A DNA stretch of 64,000 bases from Megascapheus bottae (GCA_024803745.1 JANJXV010000013.1:12632501-12696500); one strand, 5' to 3'; numbered from the stretch's first letter, positions 1-11,867 are shown. Program-made: numbers and translations. Notes: generated by a model from the letters alone, not told the origin.

Positions 1-184
1 CAGTCCTGGGCTTGAGCTCAGGGCCTGAGCACTGACCTTAGACTTTCTCAAGGCTACAGCTCTATTACTTGAGCCTCAGCACCACTTCGGGCTTTTTTCC
101 ATGTAGGTGGCACCAAGGAATCAAACCTGGGTCTTTGTGCATGCTTGGCAAGCAGACTACCACTAGGCCAAACTCCCAGCCCAG
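1..184 (-). mobile_element. ID-like dimeric SINE (cut by the window edge)
   Basis: The antisense copy runs from CAGTCCTGGGCTTGAGCTC to GGCCAAACTCCCAGCCC. It is nearly full length; only the A-tail side lies outside the window. Confidence 0.85.
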
Positions 185-185
185 C

Positions 186-889
186 CTCAAAGATCTTTTA
201 GTGTCTCTCCCTGCAGTCCTTTCTCCTCATCTCTTGTCCCTCTGGAGCTACCTTTGTGTGTCTTGTGCTACCACATCCCTGATACTTACCAGAAGTTAGA
301 TTCTGCTCCAGCATTTTCTCCAGCTGCTGGCTAGATGCTCTGTATGTTGGTATCAAAGGCCTTTGTGGGTTTCAAACAATCCAATCATGAACTGAGTATT
401 AGACTAGCCCAGTAAAAACAAGTCTTTCCCGAAGCCCTTTGTGGGTGTAGGGTACATACCACAAATAAGCAGCAGAGGGCAGAATCACCTCTCCTTTGCT
501 ATTTCCTAAAAGAAACTGCTGCTGCTCCTTCACCTGAAGAGAAACAGGAAGACAGGACCTCAACAGCCAATCTGTGGCACATTTTTAGTTAAATAAACTA
601 CCTGTATATAGAGAATAGGTAATCTTCCATTAAAATAGTATTTCAGGCTTTTTATTTATTTACTTTTTAAAATTTTATTTATTTTATTAAAGAATTTATT
701 AACATTGATTTTTACATCATATTTCAAATGACATGTTTAGCAAACAAGTATTCAAGAAGGGAATCTATATAATCACTGGCACTTAGTTTTTAGAACATAA
801 TCAAAATTAGGCTAAGGGTTTGAATATCATAGATGCATATTAATTTATGAAATAAAACATTATGTCTATCGAGTCATAGGTTTATTTAT
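186..889. other. intergenic, no gene seen
   Basis: Unique sequence turning AT-rich after about 590. The T-rich part (650-720) may be an old L1 tail, but no family could be named. Confidence 0.5.
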
Positions 890-1523
890 TTACTTTTTGA
901 GATGGAGTCCTGCGACACAGCTCAGGTTGGCCGTAAACTCTCAGTGCTTTGGCATCAGGAACGTTGGGGATATAGGTGTATATCACCACATCTGACATGG
1001 TTGGCATCTTCTGTCAAGCCACATGCTCGACAATGAGCCAAAGTTTTGTCATTACATTCTTTCTGACATAAGCCAAGTTGTTTTACCATTAAATAATTTG
1101 ACAGGTGCCTGTACTCTTACTTTTGAAAACTTGTTTGTTATAAGTGAAATATATCTTGATCATACCTTCAACAAAAATTGGAAAGTTAAGACCAAATTTG
1201 AGAGGACTACAAGTTTAAAAAAAAAAGTCAAGGGGTAGTAAAAGAAGAACACAATTCTTTGTGAAAATGGAACACACTCAGTGTGTCTGTGTGCTGGGAA
1301 TGCAACCTAAGACGCCATCATAAAAATAACACAGTAAGAACCAGGGGAAGGAGAAGCAGAAATGGGAATGAAAGCTCAAGAAAACGGAAACAAAAATTCT
1401 TTCCAATACAAATAAATGTTTCCATTATACAATTAATTAAGAGGAAGCAAATTATCAGTGAACAAACTAAAGTTGGATATGTGAAACAGCAACACCCCCT
1501 GGAGGCATTTGATGTGGTTTGTT

Positions 1524-1561
<38 letters not shown>

Positions 1562-1564
<3 letters not shown>

Positions 1565-1864
1565 GCAGTACTGGCTTTGAATTCAGGGCCTTGTGCTCAT
1601 TAGATAAACTAGTATACTAACCACTTAAGCTTAGTCCCCAGTTCTGGTAGGAGGTATTTGAGATTACCCTCTAATTTATCCCTGTTTCTCTGTTTGCTGT
1701 TTTTCATTCTTTCTCTCAATTTCCTTCTTCCTCTCCCATCCCCCTTTTCTTCCTCCCTTCCTCTCCTCCTTCTACTTCTGGTAGTACCAGGGCTTGAACT
1801 CAGAGCATTGCTCTTGCAAGACAGGGTCTTTGCCACTTTAGCCATATCACTAATCCTCAGCCCC
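1562..1864 (-). mobile_element. two antisense ID-like monomers after a long T run
   Basis: The first (1562-1640) follows a T35 run at 1526-1560 and ends CTTAGTCCCCAG. The second (about 1775-1864) runs from GTAGTACCAGGGCTTGAACTC (20-base windows) to AATCCTCAGCCCC. Both look like single diverged tRNA-derived units. Confidence 0.55.
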
Positions 1865-2334
1865 ACTATTTTTGGATGACACAACCAACGCTCAAAGATG
1901 GGGTTTCTTGCCTAAGATAAAAGTTCCAAAGTAACAAAGCCAGCATTGGGAATCCTGTGTCTAGGCTCCATACCTTTTGCTTCTTCTATATATCCTGTGG
2001 CTACAGAGCTTAGAAACATGGGTAGTGTTGACATAGAGAATCAGAGAGGAGGGAAAGAGCATGAAGTTGATGCATTGAGCCCTTGATTGTAGTCTTAGTT
2101 GTACTACCAACTGATATCTGACCTTAGGCACTGAGGGTAACTTGGAAATGTATCCAAGTAGCCAATAATAGTTCGGTCCTGGGACTCAAAACTAATCCAG
2201 GAAAGGAATATAAACGTCAACTCTATCTGATAGGAAAATGAAAAACACTTGTGCCCCAGAGATACAGTGCCTATCTACCATGCACACAACCCTGAGTTTA
2301 ATTCCTAGTAGCGAGGAGGGGCAGGGGAATGGAA

Positions 2335-2470
2335 GAAGGAGGAAGGAAGGAAGGAAAGAAGAAAGATAGGAAGGAAGGAAGGAAGGAAGGAAGGAAGGAA
2401 GGAAGGAAGGAAGGAAGGAAGGAAGGAAGGAAGGGGAAGAAGGGAAGGTGGAAGGCAGGCAGGCAGGCAC
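2335..2470 (+). repeat. (GGAA)n then (GGCA)n microsatellite
   Basis: About 100 bp of GGAA units with minor interruptions, ending in GGCA repeats. Confidence 0.95.
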
Positions 2471-2692
2471 CTGTGTCTCATGCCTATAATCTTAGCTACT
2501 CAGGAGGCTAGGATTTGCAGGATCAAGGTTCAAGATCAGCCCAAGCAGAAAAGCTCACTAAAAATCCATCTTCAAAACAACTAGGAAATAAAAGTCTCAC
2601 AGAACTTTCTTGACCAGGCAGGCCTCAAACCTTGATCCTCAGAGCTCAGCTCCCTGAACAGCTAGGATTACAGGCATAAACCACTGGTATCC
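2466..2692. mobile_element. inverted pair of B1-like SINE halves
   Basis: A plus copy (2466-2585, with CTTAGCTACTCAGGAGGC) abuts a minus copy (2590-2692, with CAGCTAGGATTACAGGC). Both are partial. Confidence 0.65.
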
Positions 2693-2982
2693 AACAGCAA
2701 ACATGATTTATAATGGTAGAAATAAGATTAGTGGTTACCTTTCCAGGATAAAGAAGCTGGAATGAGCATAAACACTACTGGTAGTGTTCCATTTATCCCC
2801 ATGGCTGGTGATTACAAGAAGGTGCACTTTCCAGAAATTCATTGTATTCGACAATTATTTGTGTATTTTTATGACTAATATATTCCATTTAAAAGCTTTA
2901 GTTATTGAAGAAAAAGTTTATAGTGGAGTTCCAGGGGTGGGTCATTTTCCTAGCAGGCACAAGGTTCTGTCTACATATGTGC

Positions 2983-3016
2983 CTGCGCGCGCGCACACAC
3001 ACACACACACACGCAC
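2983..3016 (+). repeat. (GC)n(CA)n microsatellite
   Basis: A short alternating GC run continues into CA dinucleotides. Confidence 0.9.
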
Positions 3017-3019
3017 CTT

Positions 3020-4050
3020 AATTATGAAACTGCATTCCAGCTACCATGGATTAGAGGGAGTGATTCCTCAGGCAGAGAGCCCTGCAGGAAGAGCTGATGA
3101 GGCACCTTTTGTTTTCTTTTCTTTTCATTTATATGAATGCCAACTGTCTGACAGCTGACATGTTAAATACAATTTGTGGACTCTCAGGCAAGTGAACCAA
3201 GTTGGTGGGAGAAGAGTGACCGATGGAAGAGAGTATTACAGTTAAAGCTTTCCAAATAACAAGGTTTGGAAATCTCTTCCCATTCTTATCCCCTCCCCCT
3301 CGCCAGAAACCACTGGAGACATAGTAACAAATAGATGAAGGTCAGAGAAGGTGAGTCATTTGATTCCTTAATCCCAGAGAATATTTCCCCCTTCTGTTAA
3401 TTCATCCTCTTCTCCTCCATCCCTTCCAAACCTGGAGGCTTAGTTTAGGACAAAAACATCACACATCCTTTCCCTCTTTTGCGTCACCTAAGTCCTTCTG
3501 GATCCCCAGGAAAGGAACTGAGGGCCTGGGGCCCAATTTCAAGGAAGGAACTGTTGTGGAATGACACTGTTCATTGGGCAGAATGGGTCCTCCAGCGCAG
3601 AGTATGCTGAACACTCGGGAAGTTAGCCAGTGTTTCATCTTTTGTTTTTTCCTCCTGGGGCTTCCTGTCCCAGCAGTGGATGGAGAAGGGTCATGGGGAC
3701 ATCCTGGCTTCTACAAATAAACCTTTCCGTTGTCATTGGTCAGGCAATGCCTCCAGGAGAGACAGACCCAGGTCCATGTGCAGGGACAGAGACAACAATG
3801 AAACCTTCAAAGGAAACTTGCCCAATTTCATCTAAGTTCCCCAGCAGAGAAGGTGATGCTCTGCTGTCTCGTCTCAGAGGCCAAGACTGATCCATCACTG
3901 TTAAGGTGCGAGGCCAAATGAGATGAAGAAAGCCCAGAGAATGAAGGAGCTACCAAGATTCCCAGCACCTAAAAGAGTTCCTTGCACAATATAGAAGCTC
4001 CATAAACATTTACTAATTCATAAGCATATCTAGAGCAGCTGGTTCATTTC
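3020..4050. other. intergenic, no gene seen
   Basis: Moderate GC unique sequence with no splice-supported frame. The stretch near 3945-4020 (CCTTGCACAATATAGAAGC and CATAAACATTTACTAA) resembles the end of a MIR. Confidence 0.5.
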
Positions 4051-4281
4051 CCTGAGCCAAGAGAGCAGGGTTCAAAATGGAAAAGAGTTTCCTATGGACA
4101 CACAGTGAGTTGATATCACACAGTGAGTTGCCAGACTAGAGCTCAGAATTGCTCCATTTCCACCAATGTGTCTGCTATGGGTAATAGCAGTGCATGGTGG
4201 AGAAAAAGCAAGCTGATATCTTGCCTCGGAGGATTGCCTAGTTGACCGCATTCTGAACTTCAGGGATCTGAGACTGAGTTT

Positions 4282-4440
4282 GGCCAGTCTCAGGTGGCTC
4301 ATACCTGTAATCCTAGTTACTCTGGAGGCTGAGATCTGAGGATCAAAGTTGGAAGCCAGCCTGCAATCCTACAGCCTTTGCCTCCCAAATGACCTGTACA
4401 CAGAGGAATCGCATGGAGGACCCTAGGACCCCAAGAAAAA
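4282..4440 (+). mobile_element. B1-like left half of a composite SINE
   Basis: GGCTCATACCTGTAATCCTA and CTGGAGGCTGAGATCTGAGG are clear 7SL/B1-type sequence; the ID-like half is missing or unrecognisable. Confidence 0.7.
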
Positions 4441-4589
4441 GAACAGCCAATTGCAGGGGGGGGGTTCATGCAGGGAGGGATAACACGACCTGACTTAGAG
4501 GATAATGCTTTGGCTTTTCAGGAAAGTACTAGTGGAAGCTCCAGGAAGAGCGCCAAAAGACCTTCTAAAACCTTTCAAAAAGAAAGAGG

Positions 4590-4757
4590 TGGGGGCCGGG
4601 AGTATGGCCTAGTGGTCTAGCACTTGCCTAGCCTGCATGAAACCCTGGATTTGATTTGAATTTGTTTTACTTTATGTTGTTTGTGGCACTGAGGATAGAA
4701 CCAGGGCCTCATGTATGCTAAGCAAGTGCTATACTATGGAGCCATATCACCAGCCCA
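4590..4757. mobile_element. two ID-like SINE monomers in inverted orientation
   Basis: A plus-strand ID-like start (GGGGGCCGGGAGTATGGCC, 4591-4655) is followed by an antisense ID-like monomer ending GAGCCATATCACCAGCCC (about 4670-4757). The two arms could pair as a hairpin in RNA. Confidence 0.7.
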
Positions 4758-5028
4758 AAGATTGTTTTTGGACATGTAACTACTCATGGCAGCAGCATCC
4801 TAGGGCAGCTGACGTCCCTTCCCCTCAGCTTCTCTCCTTCTTGGAGGCAGAGGTGGACTTACCTTGAAACAATTGCTGCTTGCATTTAGAGCCCCACATT
4901 GCCTAGGCCCTGTAGATCTATCCATTTTGCATACATTATATTCCTTTATTAAAATGTATGTTACTTTTCTATTGACACATAACTAGCAACCACAAACTTA
5001 AGACAATTTTTGGTGGTGTTGACAATTG

Positions 5029-5256
5029 TGTCAGCGAGATGTTGGTAGCTCTTGTTTTTAATCCTAAAGGAGGAGCTGAGATCTAAAGGATCTTGATTTG
5101 GAGCCAGCCCAGGCAGAAAAGTCTGAAAGACTCCATAGCTACTTAACTAGCAAGAAGCTAGACTGAAGGCATGGTTCAAGTAGTAGAGCACCAGCAGTGA
5201 ATAATTAAATAAACTAAGTCCCTGAGTTCAAGCCCTGGTGCCAGGAAGAAAAATAA
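5029..5256 (+). mobile_element. diverged B1/ID composite SINE
   Basis: Diverged left half, then GCATGGTTCAAGTAGTAGAG and CCCTGAGTTCAAGCCCTGG from the right half. The solo LTR begins 12 bp after its tail. Confidence 0.7.
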
Positions 5257-5267
5257 ACATAGTCTAA

Positions 5268-5726
5268 TGCCGGAGCCAGCCGACAGCAAACCAGGGTTCG
5301 TGGATTGGGATTCCTGAAATAGGGGCAAGGACTAGGAAAAAATAGAAGAGAGACAAACAAATGGAGTTCGGGAGGACTACAGCCCAAGTCAGCAGTCCAA
5401 GAAGTCTGTGAGCTCCAGACTGCTGCCTAAGACTCCCCCGTTTATTTTAAGTTCCGACCTTAAATACTCTTCTCAAAACTAGGGAGTTGCCAGAGGCTAC
5501 ATTCATACAAAATAGTAAACAAATCACATATAGGATAAATGAGAAAGGATTAACATTGCTTAAAGTCATCATGATAAGAACTGATTGACATTGCTTAAAG
5601 TCATCATGATAAGAACTGATTGACTTTGCTTAAAGTCATCCTGATCAGAGTTACTTCCTTGTGTATACAGTTGTGTAGGTCCAAGGTCAGGTCCAAGGTC
5701 ATTGACCCCACAGTCGGTCCCCAACA
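5268..5726 (-). mobile_element. solo LTR of an ERV2/IAP-like endogenous retrovirus
   Basis: Read on the minus strand the element starts TGTTGGGGACC and ends GGCTCCGGCA, the TG...CA boundaries of a retroviral LTR. It is flanked by perfect 6-bp target duplications GTCTAA (5262-5267 and 5727-5732), the size typical of class II (IAP-like) integrations. An AATAAA (minus strand, near 5440) sits where the R region would be. The U3 part holds three 35-bp tandem repeats starting at 5548, 5583 and 5618. There are no viral genes, so it is a recombination remnant of 459 bp. The class assignment rests on the duplication length and the TGTTGGG start. Confidence 0.85.
5548..5652 (-). repeat. three 35-bp tandem repeats in the LTR U3
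   Basis: Three nearly identical 35-bp units share the core TTGCTTAAAGTCATC and run head to tail. The first two differ at one base; the third has several changes. Repeated units in U3 commonly act as enhancers in retroviral LTRs; activity here is not shown. Confidence 0.85.
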
Positions 5727-6170
5727 GTCTAAGGATCTGAATCCAAACTAGTACCACCCAAAAGAATACATTTAAAAAGATTGGTATTTTTTCAGCCTCT
5801 GACTTTCTCTGTTTCTCTATCTGATCATCCACTGGGGCATGATACATCCAAGAGGACCCTTATCTGGAGCCAGTCAGATGTCAGCCCTATGCTTTAGAGA
5901 GCAAACTAAACTAATTTTCTCTTCTCGGTGCCTTGTATATTTTGTGACAGCATAAAAAATGGACAACTAAACTCCGATAATAGATACCTTACATGTGCTA
6001 ATCCTGCATTCTTGTCTATGGCGACCATCTTAATTCATCATTAGTGAGGGTTTGCATAAGTGAATTTCTACCTTGTAGGACATGTTATCCCTGCATCATC
6101 TACACCATTGATACAGTCCTCACTGTTACTCAGATGATGAGTGGCCCTACTTTAAAATCCCCTTTTCTTT

Positions 6171-6450
6171 CCAGGCACCAGTGGCTCATCCCTATCATCC
6201 TAGCTACTCAGGAGGTTGAGATCTGAGGATTGCAGTTTGAAGCCAGCCTGGGCAGGAAAGTCCATGAGATTTATCTCGAGCTGATCACAGAAAACTGCAA
6301 AAGGGGCGCTGTGGCTCAAGTGGTCTATAGAATGCTAGCCTTGAGCAAAAGGACCTGAGGGACAGTATCCAGGCCCAGAGTTCAAACTTCAGGATCAGAA
6401 AAAAGAAATATATATATATAATATATACAGATAGATATAAAATATAAAAT
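6171..6450 (+). mobile_element. B1/ID composite SINE with target duplication
   Basis: The left half, CCAGGCACCAGTGGCTCATC with CTACTCAGGAGGTTGAGATC, is 7SL/B1-like. The right half, GGCTCAAGTGGTC...CTTGAGCAAAAGGACC, is ID-like. The tail has expanded into a TA repeat (6408-6428). AAAATCCCC-T-run motifs at 6154 and 6451 are the likely duplication. Confidence 0.85.
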
Positions 6451-6867
6451 AAAATCCCCCTTTTTTCACCTGATTTTTTGACTATGCACTGCACTAATTT
6501 CCACAGGTGGAATTCTCCAGATACAGATTATGAATATGGTATATAAAATATTGACTGAAGAGTCACACCTGTAAAAGGAAAAGGAAGGAAGAAAAAGTAG
6601 GCAGAGAGGAAAGCCTACCTGATAAAGCTTCTGCTAATCCATGGGGACTTCTGAAGCATTTCTAATCAATCTCAGTCATCCCATATTAGCTCAGATTGTC
6701 AAGCCTTCCTCCCCATGCTTTGCTCATTCAGATCTAACAGGCTTCCCTAGGAAGTACAAGGCCTTGGACCCTTGGATAACTGGCTCTCTGAATAGCTACA
6801 ACAATCCCTGAAGGAACTGCCAAGATGGAAAACTCCCAAAATAAAGTTAACAAGTCATCAGGAAGGA

Positions 6868-6991
6868 GGCCAGCTTATCTACCTGTGTTACAGGTATCAT
6901 GCTAATTGATTTAAACCCACCATATCTGAGGCCAGCATGTCTACCTGTGTTACAGGGTGTCATGCTAATTGTTTTAAACCCACCATTGTCC
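6868..6991 (+). repeat. tandem duplication of a 62-bp unit
   Basis: Two units start GGCCAGC at 6868 and 6930, sharing TCTACCTGTGTTACAGG, TCATGCTAATTG and TTTAAACCCACCAT, with a handful of differences. Confidence 0.85.
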
Positions 6992-7770
6992 TCTTTAATA
7001 CCATCAGAAATCAGCAGAACATACAAGGAAATGTTCTCAAAAAGGCTGAAGAATCCGCCCAACTGGTATTTGAACTTAGGTCTACCTTATTTTATACCTA
7101 AATATAGATTTCTTAATTTTTGAATAATTAGAATGCATTAAAAATAAATGATAGTAATGTATAAATTAGTATTTCTCAGTGGTACTGTAGCTCAATGGTA
7201 GAAAGGTAGCCTTGAGCAAAAGAGCTCAGGGACAGCATCTAGCATAATTAAAGGCTGTTTGTTTGGCTTTGTTTTACAAACAGATGATTGTCAAAAGCAA
7301 CCTAAGAGAAACACTAGAGATGGTGAAGTTAATCACCTTTCACCAGAAGAGACAAGGGCAAGGAAGGTCTCTAAGTCTGTTTTTCACTCCTATAATGAAA
7401 TACCTGAAGCAGGCTCCTTTGAAAAGAAATACTATTTGGTTTGGCCAAATAATATTTGAGATGCAAAGTCCAAAGGACTCATGTAGTGATGACTTTCTTC
7501 TAGAAGAGTTCCAAGGGGCACAGAGTGTAACATGCTGGTGACAGGGACCATGAGTATCTCTGTCTGTGTGCCTGGTGTCTATCCTTACAGACCCACCACA
7601 ATTCTATCATGGAGCTATCATCATAATGATCTTATATAAAGCCATCACTTTTCAGAGCCTCACTTCTGAATACTATAATTTTTTTGTTTTTAAATTTAAC
7701 TTTATTGCTATTATTAAGGTGTTTACAGAAGGATTACCATTTATTTATTAAGGGAGGTACTGAATACTTT

Positions 7771-7963
7771 CTTTTTTGCCAGTCCTGGGCTTGGACTAAG
7801 GGCCTGACACTGTCCTTGGATTTTCTCAAGGCTAGAGCTCTACCACTTGAGCCACAGCACCACTTCTGGCTTTTTTTTCTATGTATGTGGTACTGAGGCG
7901 TTGAACCCAGGTCTTCATGTATGCTAGGTGAGCCCCCTACCTCTAGGTCAAACTCCCAGCCCT
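7771..7963 (-). mobile_element. ID-like dimeric SINE inside the L1 3' end
   Basis: Antisense copy from TTTTTTGCCAGTCCTGGGC to CAAACTCCCAGCCCT. It splits the L1 3' UTR of 7684-8795, so it inserted later. Confidence 0.85.
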
Positions 7964-8551
7964 GAGTACATTTTTGTGTGGCAATGTCACCCCTTCCTTT
8001 GCTTTTCCTCCCTCTCTTGTCCCTGCCCACAAGTTGCATAGTTCATTTTCTACATAGTGTCTACTGAGTATCAGATCTGCATTTGTTCATCCTTCCTCCC
8101 TCCATTTCTGTGTCTCCCTTTTTCTCCCCTCAAAAAAGGGCAAACAAAACAAAAACAAACACTATCACCAACACCACTATCTCTACTGCCACCCAAGAAA
8201 ACCAAATCATGTTTCCATCTCCTGGAATTTGTTTTGATAAATAGGAGTTTAAATGTTCAGAGGCATTGCACTTTTGGGTGCCTCCTCAAAGAGTATCCTC
8301 CTTTAGACTCTCTGAGTCCTCACTGTTGTACTCACTATGTACAACATGGAGTTCTACATAAGTTATCATGCCTGGTGTATTTTAGATCTAACTTCTGAAC
8401 ATGAGAGAAAACATACACCCATTTGTCTCGTTGAGCTTGGTTGACCTCACTTATCATGATTCGTTCTAGGTCTATCCATTTCCCTGCAAATGACTTCATC
8501 TTATTCTTTCTAAGGGAAGAGCAAAATCACATTGTGTACAAGTACCACATT

Positions 8552-8755
8552 TTATTTGATCCACTCATCTACTGTAGGGAATCTGGACTGTTGGCACAAT
8601 TTGGCTATTGTGACTAGTACAACAGTGAACATGGGTACGCAAGTATCTTTATGGTATCTTGACTTAAAGTGTTCTGGGTAGATCCCCAACAGTGCCATGG
8701 ATGAATCAGAGGGAAGTTCTAGGTTTAGTTTTTTGAGGAACCTCCAAACTGCCAT
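8552..8755 (-). pseudogene. L1 ORF2p C-terminal fragment
   Basis: This short open frame resembles the last residues of mammalian L1 ORF2p (cysteine-rich C-terminal part). It is a remnant of a truncated insertion and not a gene: no start context and no catalytic domain remain. Confidence 0.85.
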
Positions 8756-9544
8756 GCAGAGTGGTCATAATTTCTTTACATAGGGATCAATTTTCCATCC
8801 TCATAATTACCATCATGTGATTTGGGGGATTAGACTGGTAAGGAATTCACTGTTATGACAAATCCCTGAGAAAACAACTTAAGGGAGAAATTATTTGTTT
8901 TGGCTTACATGCCTATGCTTGAGCCTCCCTCTTTCCTTTCACTTTTTTCTCTCTGGGCCTATTGGAAAATACCTGGCATATCCAGCGGATGTCATCCACC
9001 TTAGTTAATGGTCCTGGAAACCAGCTCCCAGACACACCCAGAAGTGTGCCTTTGGAGATGAGGATGGTGAGATCATCAATCAAATTGATGATCGTGATCA
9101 ACTGTCACAAACTCCTACATGGATGGGAGAAGGGTGTTATTTAAGTATGATTATACTAAACCACAACAGAATTTCTACTGGAAGTGGGAAGGAGAGAGCC
9201 ATACAAAGAAAGGCTCACAGCTCAAGGAAACCAAGGAATGCTCATTCTGATCTCAGCCTCTTTTCCCCAGTCTTCTGTGGACAACAGAAGCCAGAGGTCA
9301 TGGCACTCTATTGGCTTAACCCAGGTAGGTCAATTCCCTAGAAACAACAAGTAGCATAGGGAAAAGGGATATGTGAATTTTACACATTAAAAAAAAAGTT
9401 TACCTTTGGGAGAGGTAGTACAGGAAGTCCTTGCAGACCCCTTTTCCAGTGAAAAATTCATAACTAGAAAAAATGATTAGCCATTTGAAGTTTTTCATAC
9501 GGCATCTAACAAATGAAAAAAATGCTTATTTGACAAAGTCTGTT

Positions 9545-9845
9545 AGGACTGGGTTCTGGTAAATTATGCCTAGTTTCACAGCAGACTGCGCTCTAAGAAA
9601 GATAGTTCAAGTGAAGCCAGATCAGGCAGATAAATTTGGAGGGCTAGCAAAAAGTTGGAACTGGAGGCATGGCTCAAGAGGTAGAGCACCAGCTGTAGAT
9701 AAAAAAGCTGAGTGAGAACTTGAAGCCCTGAGTTCAAGCCTCAGTGTAGACACACACATACTCTAGAGTTGAAGGCATGGCTCAAGTACTAGAGTACCTG
9801 ACTAACAAGCACAAGGTCTTGAGTTCAAATCCTAGTTCTGCAGAA
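9545..9845 (+). mobile_element. diverged composite SINE and adjacent ID-like monomer
   Basis: GGCATGGCTCAAGAGGTAGAG with CCCTGAGTTCAAGCCTCAG marks one right half (to about 9750). A second ID-like unit, GGCATGGCTCAAGTACTAGAG, follows at 9770-9845. Motifs are quoted in windows of about 20 bases. Confidence 0.6.
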
Positions 9846-10301
9846 AGAAAAGAAAAGAGCTTGGTCCCCAGCACCACATACTACACACAAAGATACGCCA
9901 GAGACTAATTATTCAAAATAACTCATAACTAGAAAATCTTGACAGCAGGCTGAGCAAAGTAAGCATGTTATATATACAATGGAGCAAAGATGAGGATAAC
10001 ATTTCTTTTTGGAAATAATGCAAATGAGAAAAGTGTGACAACATCTTTTAGGCGTTAAAAAATGGAAAAATGCAAGCTCAAAATACTATACTCAATGAAA
10101 ATGTCATTTAAAAATGAAAGAAGTAAAGTTTTCTTCAGAAAGAAAAAAATGAAAAGAATCATCACTAAGCAAGAAGTACCACCAGTGATACTATACTAAG
10201 TTTTTGAACAAGAAGAAAAAAGAGACATATATAAAAGAATGAAGAACATTAGGAGTGTCATCTTCACTTATGATTTATATGTTTAAAATAAAATTGTTCA
10301 A

Positions 10302-10716
10302 GCCAGATGCCAGTGGCTCATGTCTGTATTCCTAGCTACTTAGGGGCTGATATCTGAGGATAGAGGTTCAAAGCCGACCTGGACAGGAAAGCCCATAAGA
10401 CTCTTATTTCCAATTAACCACCAAAAAAGGTGAAAGTGACCCAGAGCTGGTAGCTCATGCTTATAATCCTAGATACTCAGGGGGTTGAGATCTGAGGATT
10501 GAAATGCAAAGCCAATCCCAGGTAGGAAAATCTGTGAGACTCTTATCTCCAATTAACCAGCAATAAAACAGAAGTGGAGCTGTAGCTCAAATGGTAGAAT
10601 GCTAGCTTTGAGCATAGAAACTCAGGACAGCACACAGGCACTTCAAGCCCTAGAACTGGCAGAAGGAAAAGAAAGAAAGAAGAAAAAGAAGGAAGGAAGG
10701 AAGGGAGAAGGAAGGA
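10302..10716 (+). mobile_element. two tandem B1/ID SINE copies
   Basis: A left-half-only copy (10302-10440) is followed directly by a full copy (10441-10716) with ID-like GAGCTGTAGCTCAAATGGTAG and a GGAA-rich tail (10690-10720). Motif quoted in windows of 20 bases or fewer where matched. Confidence 0.75.
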
Positions 10717-10871
10717 AGGATAAAATTCCTAACAAAAAATTAACAAGGGAATGTAGAGTTATAACAAATGCAAAAATTAAAGTATGTCATTAATGGTACA
10801 AAAGGCAGGAGAAGAGAAATGGAAGTAGATTATTTTCTGATGCTTATCTCACATTTAAAATAGCACATCAC

Positions 10872-11069
10872 GTGGGGCTGGGAGTTTGGCCTAGTGGTAG
10901 AGTGTTTGCCTAGCATGCACAAAGATTCCAGTTCAATTCCTCGGTACCACCTACACAGAAAAAAGCTGGAAGTGGTGCTGAGGCTCCAGTGGTAGAGCTC
11001 TGGCCTTGAGAAAGTCCAAGGACAGTGCTCAAGCCCAGGACTGGCAAAAAAAAAGAAAAGAAAAAAAAC
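10872..11069 (+). mobile_element. ID-like dimeric SINE with 11-bp target duplication
   Basis: A tRNA-like left monomer (GGGGCTGGGAGTTTGGCCTA with A-box and a B-box-like GTTCAATTCC) is followed by an A-rich linker, a second ID-like monomer and an A tail. TAGCACATCAC flanks both sides (10861-10871 and 11070-11080). Well preserved, so recent. Confidence 0.9.
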
Positions 11070-11658
11070 TAGCACATCACTTGAAGGTAGACTATGGAAG
11101 TTAAAGATGTATGATCTAAATTCTACAACATCACTGAGAGAACAAAGCAAAGTATTATGGGTAATAAATGAACAAAAGTAATAAAATTGAATAATAACAA
11201 ATTTAATTTTACAAAAAGCTTGATGAAACAGACTCACCTTTCATATTTTTAAAGTATTTTGTCAGGGTGGAGAGGTGGCATGTGGCATGTGTCTATCATT
11301 CTAGCTACAGTGGAAAGGAAAATAGGAGGATCATAGTCCAGGTCAGCTCCAGGCAAAAATGCAACACTGTGTCAAAAATAGCAAATGCAAAAAGGAGTCC
11401 GGTATGGATCAAACTGAAATGATTGGTGTGAATCAATGTAATCCCAGGCCAACAGCTCGAGTCCAAATCTCCTAGTTCCATTCAACTTTCATTCAACGCA
11501 ACAAACACTTCTGTAAGCCCCAGGGGACGAATCCAAGGAAAAGGAGTGGTAGGAGTGTTCTGGGAATGGGTTCTAGATGTGGGTGATTTCACTGGGTGGG
11601 GGCTCAATGCCAGGGAACTTTAGATTGTTCCCATATAGCTGATTGTCTGCCTGACCCT

Positions 11659-11680
11659 CCCCCCCCCCCCCCCCCCCCCC
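11659..11680 (+). repeat. poly-C tract (22 C)
   Basis: Uninterrupted cytosine homopolymer; length may be unreliable in assembly. Confidence 0.95.
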
Positions 11681-11867
11681 GCCATGGGTGTGTCCTGAGT
11701 AATGATATGAAACTAGATTAAATTCCTGCAGTCCAGGAAGCCAAGCAAAAGGTCTGAACAAGCATGTAAGGAGAACTTAATTCGGGAAAGAATTTTTTAA
11801 AGGCAGGAATAATTCTGCAGGTGGAGCAGGTAGCATGTGAATCATGCATGTGCCATAGTCATAGTTA

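Larger units (their letters stand above)
7684..8795 (-). mobile_element. 5'-truncated L1 3' end with ORF2 C-terminus, split by a SINE
   Basis: On the minus strand this carries the end of L1 ORF2, then a polypurine 3' UTR, then an A-rich tail (T-rich on the + strand near 7684). A 67-codon frame at 8552-8755 matches the extreme C-terminal part of L1 ORF2p, with recognisable WRFLKKL, LLGIYP, TIAK and DEWIK stretches. The 3' UTR is interrupted by an ID-like SINE at about 7771-7963. Everything upstream in ORF2 (endonuclease, reverse transcriptase) is missing, so it is inactive. Confidence 0.85.

Noticed and set aside
8552..8755. A cellular gene on the minus strand
   Set aside because: It is the C-terminus of L1 ORF2 within a truncated retrotransposon.
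10872..11069. tRNA gene candidates with A and B boxes
   Set aside because: The tRNA-like sequences are SINE left monomers with A tails and target duplications and lack a foldable complete cloverleaf. Only 33511 matches a specific tRNA, and it is half a molecule.
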